Below are positions 43,183-52,366 of a stretch of 64,000 bases of DNA, piece by piece. The notes under the pieces were generated by a model that made no database searches, was not told the DNA's origin, and saw only the letters and a list, made by a program, of their open reading frames with translations. The stretch covers positions 1,860,001-1,924,000 of the forward strand of contig NZ_JAPEPB010000001.1 of the NCBI RefSeq assembly GCF_026340565.1, written 5' to 3'. Position 1 is the stretch's first letter; each line of letters starts with the position of its first letter. Made by a program: the position numbers and the translations under genes. The DNA comes from Kitasatospora sp. NBC_01287 (GTDB taxonomy: Bacteria > Actinomycetota > Actinomycetes > Streptomycetales > Streptomycetaceae).

Positions 43183-44636
43183 GGCTCGCCACCAGGATCG
43201 CGATCTGGGCCGCCGTCCTGCTGCCGCTGCTGGTGCTCGGCACCGGCGCACTGCTGCTCGGCCTGGTCACCCACGACCTGCGCAACGAGCAGGACGCCAA
43301 GCTGGCCGACCGCGCGCAGGCGGTGCTGCCCGACGCCCGCGCCCTGCTCACCGCCGATCTGCGGGGCCGCACCCAGGTCGCGGAGAACCAGCACCGCAAG
43401 GTGCTGGACGCCGCACTGGACGTCGGCATCCGGCTGGACGACGCGAGCGGGGCGGAGGTGACCTCGGGCGGCCCGCTACCCCCCGCGGCTGCGCTGCCGA
43501 TGCCCGTCGGCAACGGTTCCGGCCCGGTGACGGTGCGCTCCGGCGGACACTCCTGGCGGGTGCTGGCCCGGCAGGTGAACGGGGCCGGCCCCGGCACGCT
43601 CTGGGTCGCCGCCCCGGCCTCGGCCGCCGATCCGCAGGTCAGCGCGGTGCGCCGGCGGGTGATCCTGGTCGCCCTGCTGGCCGCGCCGCTCTCCGGCCTG
43701 CTCGCCTACGGGCTGGCGCGCCGCGCCACCGCACCGCTCAGTCGGCTCGGTCGCCGGGCCGCCGCCCTGGACCCCACCGCCGGCGCGGCCGACTTCGGCC
43801 ACCAGCGCAGTGGCATCGGCGAGGTGGACGAGCTGGCCGCCGCCCTGGAGAGCGCGCTGGCCCGCTACGACGACCAGGCCGCCCGCACCGCCCAGGCGCT
43901 GGACACCGCGCGCTCCTTCTCCGCCGCCGCCTCGCACGAGCTGCGCACCCCGCTGATGGGCCTGCAGACCAATCTCGACGTGCTCAGCGCCCACCCCGAC
44001 CTGCCGCCGATCGAGCGGGCCGAGATCCTGACCGATCTGCGCAACGACCACCGCCGCCTGCTCGACCTGCTCACCGCGCTTCGCACGCTGGCCCGGGGCG
44101 ACCTGGTGGAGCAGGAGGCGTTCGGCCCGCTCGACCTGGCCGAACCGGTCACCGCGGCGGCGGACGAGCTGCGCCGCCGGCAGCGGGACCTGGACCTGCG
44201 GATCGACCTCCCCTCACCGGCCGGCACCGGCGGGCTGCGGGTCTACGGCTGGGAGGCGGGGCTGCGGATCGTCTGTGACAACCTGCTGCTGAACGCCGCC
44301 CTGCACGGCCGACCCGGTCGGATCACGGTCGGGGCGCACCGGGACGGCGGCGCGGCGGTGCTGACGGTGGACGACGAGGGGCCCGGCATCCCGCAGGCCC
44401 AGCGCGCCGCCGTCTTCGACCGGTTCCACCGGCGGCCGGACAGCCCCGGCTCCGGACTCGGGCTGACGCTGGTCGCCCAGCAGGTGGCGCTGCACCGGGG
44501 CACCGTGACGGTGGCGACCGGGCCGGGCGGCCGCGGCTGCCGGTTCGAGGTGCGGCTGCCGCTGGTCTCCGCGGAGGCGCCGACGCTGCCGCTGCCTGCC
44601 CGGCCGGACTGGATCGGGGCGCACGCGAGCGGGTGA
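43179..44636 (+). CDS. Sensor histidine kinase
   Basis: 485 residues. Two membrane segments (about 9-30 and 165-185) flanking an extracytoplasmic sensor region; HAMP after the second; H-box FSAAASHELRTPLMGLQTNL; N-box CDNLLLNAALHGR; G-boxes VDDEGPGIPQAQRAAVFDRF and GSGLGLTLVAQQVALHRGTV. Signal unknown. Partner of the response regulator before it, which it overlaps by 4 bp. Confidence 0.95.
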   Translation: MRLATRIAIWAAVLLPLLVLGTGALLLGLVTHDLRNEQDAKLADRAQAVLPDARALLTADLRGRTQVAENQHRKVLDAALDVGIRLDDASGAEVTSGGPLPPAAALPMPVGNGSGPVTVRSGGHSWRVLARQVNGAGPGTLWVAAPASAADPQVSAVRRRVILVALLAAPLSGLLAYGLARRATAPLSRLGRRAAALDPTAGAADFGHQRSGIGEVDELAAALESALARYDDQAARTAQALDTARSFSAAASHELRTPLMGLQTNLDVLSAHPDLPPIERAEILTDLRNDHRRLLDLLTALRTLARGDLVEQEAFGPLDLAEPVTAAADELRRRQRDLDLRIDLPSPAGTGGLRVYGWEAGLRIVCDNLLLNAALHGRPGRITVGAHRDGGAAVLTVDDEGPGIPQAQRAAVFDRFHRRPDSPGSGLGLTLVAQQVALHRGTVTVATGPGGRGCRFEVRLPLVSAEAPTLPLPARPDWIGAHASG

Positions 44637-44730
44637 GGCTGAGTGGCGGGCGGGTGTCCGTGTGCGGGCGGATGGCAACCGAAGGGGGCGGTCGGCGAGC
44701 AGTCGACAGCGCGCGGCGCCATTCTCGCTG

Positions 44731-44828
44731 ACGACCGACGACCGACGACCGACGACCGACGACCGACGACCGACGACCGACGATCGACGGCTGACGGCTG
44801 ACGGCTGACGGCTGACGGCTGACGGCTG
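44731..44828. repeat. 14-unit heptanucleotide tandem repeat
   Basis: Seven ACGACCG, one ACGATCG and six ACGGCTG units follow without gap. The sequence changes type halfway, as if two arrays were fused. Right after it there is a CTGACAG...CTGTCAG inverted pair. Located in the 370-bp gap between the kinase gene and a small secreted protein gene; otherwise I see nothing in that gap. Confidence 0.92.
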
Positions 44829-45006
44829 ACAGATTCCGTCATCTGTTACCTGTCAGCCGTCGATCGACAGCGGACAGCCAGTAGTCGGCAAACCCCCGCG
44901 CACCGACTCACAAGGAATCCACAAAGAGCCCCTCTACCGTCCTGCTCGGCCGGGCCACCACGGGCCCGGTCCGACCAGCAGTTCCATGACCCGGAGGGAC
45001 TCCGTC

Positions 45007-45429
45007 ATGATCTCCTACCGCAAGGCCGGCGCCGCCCTCGGCGCCCTCGCCCTCGGCGGCACGCTGCTCGCGGCCGCCGCTCCCGCCCAGGCCGCGAGCC
45101 CCTCGCCGGCCACCGGCCTGGCCGCCCCCAAGGGCGACGGCGCCAAGGCCATCTGCAAGCGGCTGCCGAAGACCGAGCAGCGGATCCAGAACGCGCTGAC
45201 CCGGCTGAACGGCCCGGTGGGCGAGGCCGGTTCGGTGGCCCGCCTGGAGCAGCGGGTGGGCAACGCCAAGACCGCCGGGCAGACCGCGATCTACACCTAC
45301 CTCAACGACCGGCTCACCTTCCGCAAGAGCCTGATCCCGACCCTGACCACCCGGCAGAGCGACCTCGCCGCGGTCGCCTCCTGGTGCACCTCGCAGGGCC
45401 TGGGCAATTCCTCCGGCACCGCCCAGTGA
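45007..45429 (+). CDS. Small secreted hypothetical protein
   Basis: 140 residues from ATG at 45007. Signal peptide 1-29 (ALGALALGGTLLAAAAPAQA). Mature part is helical: AKAICKRLPKTEQRIQNALT, SVARLEQRVGNAKTAGQTAI, YTYLNDRLTFRKSLIPTLTT, with two Cys that may form a disulfide (KAICKR, ASWCTS). No family name known to me. Overlaps the next gene by 4 bp. Confidence 0.75.
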   Translation: MISYRKAGAALGALALGGTLLAAAAPAQAASPSPATGLAAPKGDGAKAICKRLPKTEQRIQNALTRLNGPVGEAGSVARLEQRVGNAKTAGQTAIYTYLNDRLTFRKSLIPTLTTRQSDLAAVASWCTSQGLGNSSGTAQ

Positions 45430-45689
45430 CCCGGGCACTGCGCGCGGTCGGCCTCACCGCGGCCGCCGCACTGGCCGCCCTGACCCTGACCGCGTGCGGC
45501 GGGAACTCCGGCGCCGCACAGCCCCCGGCCCCCGCGTCAGCAGCTACGGGCACGGCCACGACCGGGGCCACTGCCACTGCCGGGGGCGCTGCCGGGGCCG
45601 ACCAGCAGCTGAAGGACATGCAGCAGAAGCTCGACGCCGCTGACAGCGCCGCCGCGGCCGCCGATTCGGATGCCGCACAGAACAACTGA
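45426..45689 (+). CDS. Small putative lipoprotein
   Basis: 87 residues; GTG start inside the previous stop (GTGA). Lipoprotein signal ending LTLTACGG. The rest is Ala/Thr/Gly-rich, then a helix DQQLKDMQQKLDAADSAAAA. Probably made with the preceding secreted protein and anchored to the membrane outside. Function unknown. Confidence 0.7.
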   Translation: MTRALRAVGLTAAAALAALTLTACGGNSGAAQPPAPASAATGTATTGATATAGGAAGADQQLKDMQQKLDAADSAAAAADSDAAQNN

Positions 45690-45721
45690 CCGCTCGTCGA
45701 TCGGTACCGGCCGCACGACCC

Positions 45722-45772
45722 ACCGCCGTCGGTGCGGGCGAACCCCTCGGGTTCGCCCGCACCGACGGCGGT
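45722..45772. terminator. Very strong hairpin terminator
   Basis: Perfect 24-bp stem (45722-45745 / 45749-45772) with a 3-nt loop, 32 bp after the lipoprotein stop. After it, 45773-46106 contains nothing I can name. Confidence 0.9.
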
Positions 45773-46106
45773 CGCCTTCGCCCCCCTCCAGCACCAGCCG
45801 GGCGCACCACCTACCCCACGCACCCCACACGCGCCGCCCGCCTCGCACGCGCGCCGCACGCGCGCCGGACGTGCCAGAGTCAGCCCGGCTCCAGGAGCTG
45901 ACCACCGCGTCGATCACGACGTCGCGGACCGTGCCGCGGTCGAACGTCAGCCTGTCCGCCGGAGCCCCTGGTCACGGGCAGGCTCGGCCGCCGCTCGCGG
46001 CAGGCTCGAACGACCGGGCGCGAGCGGCGGGCCGACCGGCTCGTTTGGTGAGACCCGCCGTCCACCGGCTTGACGTCCCGGTGGCCGATCAACCACTATC
46101 TCGGGC

Positions 46107-46184
46107 ATGGACCACGGCACCGTTCTCGTCTGCCGCCTGCACGTCGATCTGCGACGCCAGGCGAGCGACATGTGTGCCTGCTGA
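46107..46184 (+). CDS. Actinobacterial sulfur-type leader peptide (attenuator ORF)
   Basis: A 25-residue frame: M-DHGTVLVCRLHVDLRRQAS-DMCAC, then TGA. The R-x-H-V-D-L-x-R pattern and a Cys near the end match the short 'putative leader peptides' that precede sulfur-assimilation genes in streptomycetes. Cys at positions 9, 23 and 25, two next to the stop, suits a cysteine-sensing attenuator. It lies 195 bp before the cysteine dioxygenase gene. Confidence 0.8.
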   Translation: MDHGTVLVCRLHVDLRRQASDMCAC

Positions 46185-46379
46185 CCGGCTGAGCCTCCGC
46201 TCTCCTGCTACGCCACGTCCTCGTTCAGCCCTGTGACCGCCTGCCGGGGTGCGCGAACCGCGTGGTCTTCTCCGCAGCCTCGCCACCGTCGTCATCAGCG
46301 CACCCGCCGTCCATGCCACCGTCCCTCCCGGGCCGACGATGCGAGCGCGCGCCTCCCGAGCTTCCGTGAGGACTCCCGC

Positions 46380-46946
46380 ATGACCACAGACCTGAGCCCC
46401 GCCCCGACACCCGCCCCGACACCCGCAGCCACATCCGCACTCGCGGCCGCGCTCGCACCCGCGCCCGCGGTCGAGACCGGGGCAACCGCGGCCCCCCTCA
46501 CGCCCGCGGCGCTGCGCGCGCTGGTCACCGAGCTGGCCGAGCGGCCGGCGGAGTGGATCGACAAGGTCCGCCTCTCGGTCGAGGAACGCTGGTACGAGCG
46601 GCTGAGCCTGACGGAGGATCACGAGATCTGGCTGATCAGCTGGCTGCCGGGCCAGTCGACCGGATTCCACGACCACGGCGGCTCCCGGGGCGCCTTCACG
46701 GTGGCCCTCGGGGAGTTGGAGGAGCTCTCGATCGGCGGGGCGGACGGCGAGCTGCACACCCGGCGGCTGCCGACCGGTGCGGCGCGGGCGTTCGGGCCCG
46801 AGTTCCTGCACGATGTGCGGAACACCACCACCGGCCCGGCGGTGACCATCCACGCGTACTCACCGCCGTTGAACGAGATGTCCCGGTACGAGCTGCGCGC
46901 CAGCGGCCTGCGGCTGACGGCACGCGAAGGAAAGGAGCAGTGGTGA
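46380..46946 (+). CDS. Cysteine dioxygenase (type I, cupin)
   Basis: 188 residues from ATG at 46380. The first 50 residues are a low-complexity Ala/Pro/Thr stretch. Cupin: WYERLSLTEDHEIWLISWLP, GQSTGFHDHGGSRGAFTVAL-GELEE (two His iron ligands), LHTRRLPTGAARAFGPEFLH (third His nearby) and IHAYSPPLNEMSRYEL. It oxidises cysteine to cysteine sulfinate. Coupled to the rhodanese gene by GTGA. Confidence 0.92.
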   Translation: MTTDLSPAPTPAPTPAATSALAAALAPAPAVETGATAAPLTPAALRALVTELAERPAEWIDKVRLSVEERWYERLSLTEDHEIWLISWLPGQSTGFHDHGGSRGAFTVALGELEELSIGGADGELHTRRLPTGAARAFGPEFLHDVRNTTTGPAVTIHAYSPPLNEMSRYELRASGLRLTAREGKEQW

Positions 46947-47341
46947 CCACCACCATCGACGACCTGGTCGCACGGGCTCGCGCGGGCGTGCACCGCCCGG
47001 GCGCGCAGGAGGCCTACCGCGCGCAGCAGCACGACGGCGCGCTGCTGATCGACATCCGGCCGGCCGCCCAGCGCGGCATCGAGGGGCAGATCCCGGACGC
47101 ACTGGTGATCGAGCGCAATGTCCTGGAGTGGCGCCTCGACCCGACCGGCAGCCACCGGATCCCCGAAGCCACCGGATACGACCTGCCGATCGTGCTGGTC
47201 TGCTCCGAGGGCTACGCCTCCAGCCTGGCCGCCGCCTCGCTGCGCGAGCTGGGGCTGCACCGGGCGACCGACCTGGACGGCGGCTTCGTCGGCTGGGCCG
47301 CCGCCGGCCTGCCGACCGTCCCGGGACCGCAGCCCGCCTGA
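46943..47341 (+). CDS. Rhodanese-domain protein
   Basis: 132 residues; GTG within the previous stop. Rhodanese fold: GALLIDIRPAAQRGIEGQIP, ALVIERNVLEWRLDPTG, active-site Cys in IVLVCSEGYASSLAAASLRE, LDGGFVGWAAAGLP. Likely handles sulfane sulfur together with cysteine dioxygenase; the pair is common in actinobacteria. Confidence 0.93.
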   Translation: MTTTIDDLVARARAGVHRPGAQEAYRAQQHDGALLIDIRPAAQRGIEGQIPDALVIERNVLEWRLDPTGSHRIPEATGYDLPIVLVCSEGYASSLAAASLRELGLHRATDLDGGFVGWAAAGLPTVPGPQPA

Positions 47342-47350
47342 CCCGCGCAC

Positions 47351-47382
47351 CACCGCGGCACCGCGGCACCGCGGCACCGCGG
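47351..47382. repeat. Four 8-bp tandem repeats in ABC transporter leader region
   Basis: CACCGCGG repeated four times, directly behind the rhodanese gene. The rest of 47342-47635 shows no gene; it must hold the transporter promoter. Confidence 0.8.
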
Positions 47383-47635
47383 CACGGCACCACCGCACCA
47401 CGACACACCGTCACGCACGCGTCACATCCGATCCGAATTCGGTTCACGATCGACCGAATGTCACCCAGAATCTGACATCGGACCAGGTCCGCCCGGCGTG
47501 TCGGATCCGTCACCGATCGCCGTTCAGGGTTTCCCTTGGTCCTGGCGGGGGCAGGCAGCCACGGGTGTCCGCCCTGACAACGCTTCACCCGCCATACCGA
47601 CGACGGTGCTCCGGCACCCAGCTAGGAACTGCTCA

Positions 47636-48835
47636 GTGATCAGATTCGACGGCGCCGGCAAGCGCCATCCGGACGGCACCATCGCCGTCGAGGGCCTCGA
47701 CCTCACCGTGCCCGAGGGCCGGACCACTGTGCTGGTCGGGCCGTCCGGCTGCGGCAAGACGACCATCCTGCGGATGGTCAACCGGATGATCGAGCCGACC
47801 TCGGGCCGGGTCCTGCTGGACGGCACCGATGTCGCCCAGCTGGAGGCCGCCAAGCTGCGCCGCGGCATCGGCTACGTGATCCAGCAGGCCGGGCTCTTCC
47901 CGCACCGCAAGGTGCTGGACAACATCGCCACCGTGCCGTACCTGCTCGGCTGGGACCGCAAGCGGGCCCGGGCCCGGGCGATGGAGCTGCTCGAACTGGT
48001 CGGGCTCGCGCCGGAGACGGCCAAGCGCTACCCGTTCCAGCTCTCCGGCGGGCAGCAGCAGCGGGTGGGGGTGGCCCGGGCACTGGCCGCCGATCCGCCG
48101 CTGCTGCTGATGGACGAGCCGTTCAGCGCGGTCGACCCGGTGGTCCGGGCGGGCCTGCAGGAGGAACTGCTGCGCCTGCAGGGCGAGCTGAACAAGACCG
48201 TGCTCTTCGTCACCCACGACATCGAGGAGGCGGTGCGGCTCGGCGACCAGATCGTGGTGCTGCGCGAGCACGGCCGGATCGGCCAGGTCGCCGATCCCGC
48301 CACGCTGCTCAGCGCCCCGGCCGACGAGCAGGTGGCCGCCTTCCTCGGCCGCGACCGCGGCCTGCGCGGGCTCGCGCTGCGCCCGGCGGCGGGCATCGCG
48401 CTGCTGCCGCCCGCCGGTCCCTACGAGGGCTGGACGCTGACCGTGGACGAACAGGGCCGGCCGAGCGGCTGGCAGCGGTCCGAGAGCGGCGAAACGATCC
48501 GCCACGTCGCCGTCTTCCACCCGGGCGCGGACACCCTGCGCACCGCCCTGGACAGCGCCGTCCTCTCCCCCGCCCGCGCGGCGGTGGCGGTGGACGCGGA
48601 CGGCCGGGTGCTCGGGCTGGCGCCCCGCGCGGCGGTGCTCGACGCACTCGACGCGGCGGGCCCGCAGGCCGCCGCCCTGGCGACCACCGCGACCACCAGC
48701 ACCACCGCGGCTACCGGCACCGCCGCGAGCCCGGCGACCGCGCTCACGAAGACCACCGCGACCGCGGAAGCCGCCGAGAGCGCCGGCATACCCGCCGACC
48801 AGGCCGCCGGCAGTGGAGCGGGCCATGGACGGTGA
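47636..48835 (+). CDS. Osmoprotectant-type ABC transporter ATP-binding protein
   Basis: 399 residues; GTG with AGGA upstream. Walker A VGPSGCGKTTILRMVNRMIE, Q-loop VIQQAGLFPHRKVLDNIATV, signature FQLSGGQQQRVGVARALAAD, Walker B LLLMDEPFSAVD, H-loop FVTHDIEEAVRLGDQIVVL. Matches the ProV/OpuCA group. The last 130 residues (degenerate CBS-like part, then a Thr/Ala-rich tail) are partly low complexity. It energises import by the two permeases that follow; stop overlaps the first permease. Confidence 0.93.
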   Translation: MIRFDGAGKRHPDGTIAVEGLDLTVPEGRTTVLVGPSGCGKTTILRMVNRMIEPTSGRVLLDGTDVAQLEAAKLRRGIGYVIQQAGLFPHRKVLDNIATVPYLLGWDRKRARARAMELLELVGLAPETAKRYPFQLSGGQQQRVGVARALAADPPLLLMDEPFSAVDPVVRAGLQEELLRLQGELNKTVLFVTHDIEEAVRLGDQIVVLREHGRIGQVADPATLLSAPADEQVAAFLGRDRGLRGLALRPAAGIALLPPAGPYEGWTLTVDEQGRPSGWQRSESGETIRHVAVFHPGADTLRTALDSAVLSPARAAVAVDADGRVLGLAPRAAVLDALDAAGPQAAALATTATTSTTAATGTAASPATALTKTTATAEAAESAGIPADQAAGSGAGHGR

Positions 48836-49493
48836 ACCCCTGGTCCGCTGGCCCTGGATCGGCGACCACCTCGGCTACCTCTGGGGCCTGCTGCTCGACC
48901 ACGCGGTGATCTCGCTGGTGCCGGTCCTGATCGGGCTGGCCCTGGCGCTGCCGCTCGGCCTGCTCTGCACCCGCTTCCCGCGCCTCTACCAACCCCTGGC
49001 CGCGGTCTTCAACGTGGTCTACGCACTGCCCTCACTCGCGGTCTTCGTGGTGCTGATCCCGTACACCGGACTGGCCACCCAGGCGACTGTGATGATCCCG
49101 CTGACCTGCTACGCGCTCGCCGTGCTGCTGCCGACCACGGTGGACGGGCTGCGCGCGGTGCCCGAGCCGGTCCGGCAGGCGGCCACCGCGCTCGGCTACG
49201 GTCCCTGGCGACGGCTGGCGGCGGTCGAACTGCCCTCCGCGGTGCCCTACCTGATGGCGGGTCTGCGGGTGGCCGCGGTCTCCAGCATCTCGCTGGCCAG
49301 CGTCGGCGCGCTGGTCGGACGCGGCGGCCTGGGCTACCTCTTCATCGACGGCTTCCAGCGCACCTTCCCGACGCCGATCGTGGCGGGCATCGTGCTGGTG
49401 GCCGTCCTCGCGCTGGCCACCGACGCGGTGCTGCTGCTGGCCCGGCGCCTGCTGGCGCCGTGGGCGGTCCGGGAATCGGCGGTGGGACGATGA
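48825..49493 (+). CDS. Osmoprotectant-type ABC transporter permease 1
   Basis: 222 residues from ATG at 48825. About six membrane segments, with the EAA-type loop QAATALGYGPWRRLAAVELP. Resembles OpuCB/ProW-type permeases. Overlaps the next permease by ATGA. Confidence 0.93.
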   Translation: MDGEPLVRWPWIGDHLGYLWGLLLDHAVISLVPVLIGLALALPLGLLCTRFPRLYQPLAAVFNVVYALPSLAVFVVLIPYTGLATQATVMIPLTCYALAVLLPTTVDGLRAVPEPVRQAATALGYGPWRRLAAVELPSAVPYLMAGLRVAAVSSISLASVGALVGRGGLGYLFIDGFQRTFPTPIVAGIVLVAVLALATDAVLLLARRLLAPWAVRESAVGR

Positions 49494-50155
49494 ACTGGTT
49501 CAGCTGGCTGTCGACGTTCTTCACCGATCCGGACCGGCTGCACGGCCCGGACTCGATCGGCAACCGGGTCAGCGAGCACCTGATCCTCACCGGCGAGGCG
49601 CTCGGCCTCGCGATCCTGCTCGCGGTGCCGCTGGGCCTGCTGCTCGGCTACACCGGCCGGGCCGCCGGGCTGGTGACCGCGCTCACCGGCGCGGCCCGGG
49701 CACTGCCCACCCTGGGCCTGGTCACCCTCGCGGTGCTGGTCGCCGGGGTCGGCGACACCGCCGTGCTGGTGCCGCTGGTGGCGCTGGCCGCCCCGGTGCT
49801 GCTGGTCGCCGCCTGCGAGGGGGTGCGCGGTACCGACCCCGACCTGCGCGACGCCGCTCGGGGCATCGGCCTGACGCATCCCCAGGTGCTCTGGCAGGTC
49901 TGCGTGCCGTGGGCGCTGCCCGCGCTGCTGGCGGGCCTGCGCACCGCCGCCGTCCAGGTGATCGCGACCGCCACCGTCGCCGCCTACGTGGGCCTGGGCG
50001 GCCTGGGCCGCTACGTGGTCGACGGGCTGGCCACCAAGGACTTCCCGCAGACCCTCGGCGGCGCGCTCCTGGTGGTGCTGCTCGCGGTGGCCACCCAGTT
50101 GATCTTCGCGGCGCTGAACCGCTTCGCGCTGCCCGCCGGGCTGCGCCGGCGCTGA
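49490..50155 (+). CDS. Osmoprotectant-type ABC transporter permease 2
   Basis: 221 residues; about five to six membrane segments. EAA-type loop DAARGIGLTHPQVLWQVCVP. Pairs with permease 1 to form the channel (OpuCD-like). 65 bp before the binding-protein gene. Confidence 0.93.
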   Translation: MNWFSWLSTFFTDPDRLHGPDSIGNRVSEHLILTGEALGLAILLAVPLGLLLGYTGRAAGLVTALTGAARALPTLGLVTLAVLVAGVGDTAVLVPLVALAAPVLLVAACEGVRGTDPDLRDAARGIGLTHPQVLWQVCVPWALPALLAGLRTAAVQVIATATVAAYVGLGGLGRYVVDGLATKDFPQTLGGALLVVLLAVATQLIFAALNRFALPAGLRRR

Positions 50156-50220
50156 CCGGCGCTCCTCCCCGCTGCTCCCCGCTCCCTGTTCCTCCCCCCT
50201 CCAACAACGAAGGACCTTCC

Positions 50221-51135
50221 ATGCGTTCGCGTTCGCGCGCCTTCAGCTCCGCCGTCCTGCTCAGCGCCGTCGCACTGGCGGCCAGCGCCTGCTCCAGCTC
50301 CTCGTCGAGTGATCCGCTGGGCGGGAGTTCAAAAGCCGCGAGCGGCAACTCGACCGTGGTGATCGGGTCGGCGAACTACCCGGAGAACGTGCTGCTCGCC
50401 TCGATCTACTCGCAGGCGCTGCAGGCCAAGGGCGTCAAGGTGACCGAGAAGTTCAACATCGGCAGCCGCGAGGTGCTCTACGGGCAGATCAAGGACGGCA
50501 ACCTCACGGTGCTGCCGGAGTACAACGGCGCCCTGCTCGCCTACCTGGACAGCAAGTCGACCGCGGCCACCGAGTCCGACGTGAACGCCGCGCTGACCAA
50601 GGAACTGCCCAGCAGCCTGGGCATCCTGGACTCGGCCGCGGCCGAGGACAAGGACTCGCTGACCGTCAGCCAGGACACCGCGTCCAAGTACAACCTGAAG
50701 ACCATCGCAGACCTGGCCCCGCAGGCCGCCGACTTCACCGTGGGCGGCATGCCGGAGTTCAAGTCGCGCCGTGAGCAGCAGTTCAAGGACGTCTACGGGC
50801 TGACCTTCAAGGACTGGAAGCCCACCGCGGACACCACCGCGAACGCGATCAAGGACGGCACCGTCCAGGTCGGCGACGTCTTCACCACCGACCCGAAGCT
50901 GCTGCAGCTGGGCCTGGTCTCGCTGGCCGACCCGAAGGACCTGTTCGGCGCGCAGAACGTGACGCCGCTGGTCTACAAGGCCGGGGTGGACTCCACCGCG
51001 AGTGCGGCGCTCAACGCCGTCTCGGCGAAGCTGGACACGGCCGGGCTGGTGACCCTGATGAAGAAGGTGTCGATCGACAAGGACGACCCGCAGGCGGTGG
51101 CCAAGGACTGGGTCAAGGCCAACGGCCTCGGCTGA
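50221..51135 (+). CDS. Osmoprotectant-type ABC transporter substrate-binding lipoprotein
   Basis: 304 residues; lipoprotein signal ending LAASAC with Cys24. OpuAC/ProX-type domain: VVIGSANYPENVLLASIYSQ, ALQAKGVKVTEKFNIGSREV, NLTVLPEYNGALLAYLDSKS, GGMPEFKSRREQQFKDVYGL. Binds glycine betaine, choline, carnitine or similar; which one cannot be told. Last gene of the operon. Confidence 0.93.
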   Translation: MRSRSRAFSSAVLLSAVALAASACSSSSSSDPLGGSSKAASGNSTVVIGSANYPENVLLASIYSQALQAKGVKVTEKFNIGSREVLYGQIKDGNLTVLPEYNGALLAYLDSKSTAATESDVNAALTKELPSSLGILDSAAAEDKDSLTVSQDTASKYNLKTIADLAPQAADFTVGGMPEFKSRREQQFKDVYGLTFKDWKPTADTTANAIKDGTVQVGDVFTTDPKLLQLGLVSLADPKDLFGAQNVTPLVYKAGVDSTASAALNAVSAKLDTAGLVTLMKKVSIDKDDPQAVAKDWVKANGLG

Positions 51136-51201
51136 GCGGCACGGCGCGCCGTGCCGCCCGGCCCAGCCCCGCGGGCAGCGGCAACAGACACGGACACGGC
51201 G

Positions 51202-51267
51202 CTGAACGCCGACGGCGCGGGCCCCGGACGGATCTCTCCGCCCGGGGCCCGCGCCGTCGGTGTTCAG
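51202..51267. terminator. Long bidirectional hairpin terminator
   Basis: 26-bp stem with one mismatch (51202-51227 / 51242-51267), 14-nt loop, between convergent transporter and transglycosylase genes. Confidence 0.88.
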
Positions 51268-51288
51268 CCAGGGTCAGGACCGGTCCAC

Positions 51289-52056
51289 TCAGTACCAGTG
51301 GTGGGTCTGCCAGAAGGACCAGGCCGCGTTCGGGCTGCCGTACCGCTCGTTCATGTAGTTCAGCGTCCACTTGATCTGGGTCACCGGGTTGGTGCGCCAG
51401 TCCGAGCCGGCCGAGGCCATCTTGCTCGCGGGAAGCGCCTGGCCCAGGCCGTAGGAGCCGGAGGAGGGGTTGGTGGCCTTGAAGTTCCAGCTGCTCTCGT
51501 GGTTGACGATGTTGGCGAAGGAGGCCCACTGACCGGCGGGCACCATGCTCTGCGCCAACGCGCGGATGCCGCTGGGGCTGGTGTCGGTGGCCACCGGGGC
51601 GGCCGGCTTCGGCGGCGCCGGCTGCGGCTGCGGAGCGGGGGCAGGCGCGGGCTGCGGCTGCTCGGCGGGAGCGGGAGCGGGCGCGGGCACGGGAGCCTGC
51701 TGCGGCGCCTGCTGCGGCTGGGGCGCGGGCTCCGCCTGCGCCTTGGCACCGACCCCGGTACCGAAGGGCGCGAAGGCCGCGGCGTGACCGCCGCCCTGCG
51801 CGGTGTTCGGCGTCACATGGCTCGCGTCCTCGATCGAGACGGTGGCGGGCTTGGCGGCACTGAAGGCGAGCACGTCACCGTGCGCGCCGGCCGGGGCCCC
51901 GGTGGCGTGGCCCGCCTGGGCCGGGGCGGCGGTGGTTGCGGCGTCGGACGGCAGCGCGAAGGCCACGGCGGAGGCGGCAACGGTGGCGGCCAGGCCGGCC
52001 GAGGCGAGGACCACGGAGGATCGTCGGCGGACGGTGGTCATCAGGGCGTTGCGCAT
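51289..52056 (-). CDS. Secreted lytic transglycosylase (SLT-like)
   Basis: 255 residues from ATG at 52056 with GAGGT upstream. Signal peptide 1-40. A Pro/Ala/Gln-rich linker (about 95-150) spans the wall. C-terminal domain: IRALAQSMVPAGQWASFANI, VNHESSWNFKATNPSSGSYG (catalytic Glu in HES), LGQALPASKMASAGSDWRTN, ending YGSPNAAWSFWQTHHWY. Cuts peptidoglycan glycan chains. No c-di-AMP riboswitch that I could recognise in its 440-bp upstream region. Confidence 0.9.
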   Translation of the reverse strand: MRNALMTTVRRRSSVVLASAGLAATVAASAVAFALPSDAATTAAPAQAGHATGAPAGAHGDVLAFSAAKPATVSIEDASHVTPNTAQGGGHAAAFAPFGTGVGAKAQAEPAPQPQQAPQQAPVPAPAPAPAEQPQPAPAPAPQPQPAPPKPAAPVATDTSPSGIRALAQSMVPAGQWASFANIVNHESSWNFKATNPSSGSYGLGQALPASKMASAGSDWRTNPVTQIKWTLNYMNERYGSPNAAWSFWQTHHWY

Positions 52057-52366
52057 GCTCGGGCTACCTCGTTCGTGTTGCCGGTCCCGGGCGCACGGCA
52101 GCAGCGCGGCAGCAGGCCGCTGGCTGGTGAAGGCGCGTCGGTGACCGTGGGCACCCCGGTGTCGGTCGGTGCCGTACGGAAAGCGCTCCGCCCCGGAGGC
52201 CAGAAGGTGGCGGCACCGGAACAGCAGCCCCGGTGCGGGCGGCGCGCTTGGCGACTCGTCCAGGTTTAACCCGGTCCGTCCCGGGGCAGCAAGCAGCGCC
52301 ACTACGACGGTCGGTCGTCGGCCGGCCCCGCTCCGGCCGCCCACCCCCTCCCCCGCCCGGGTCAGC

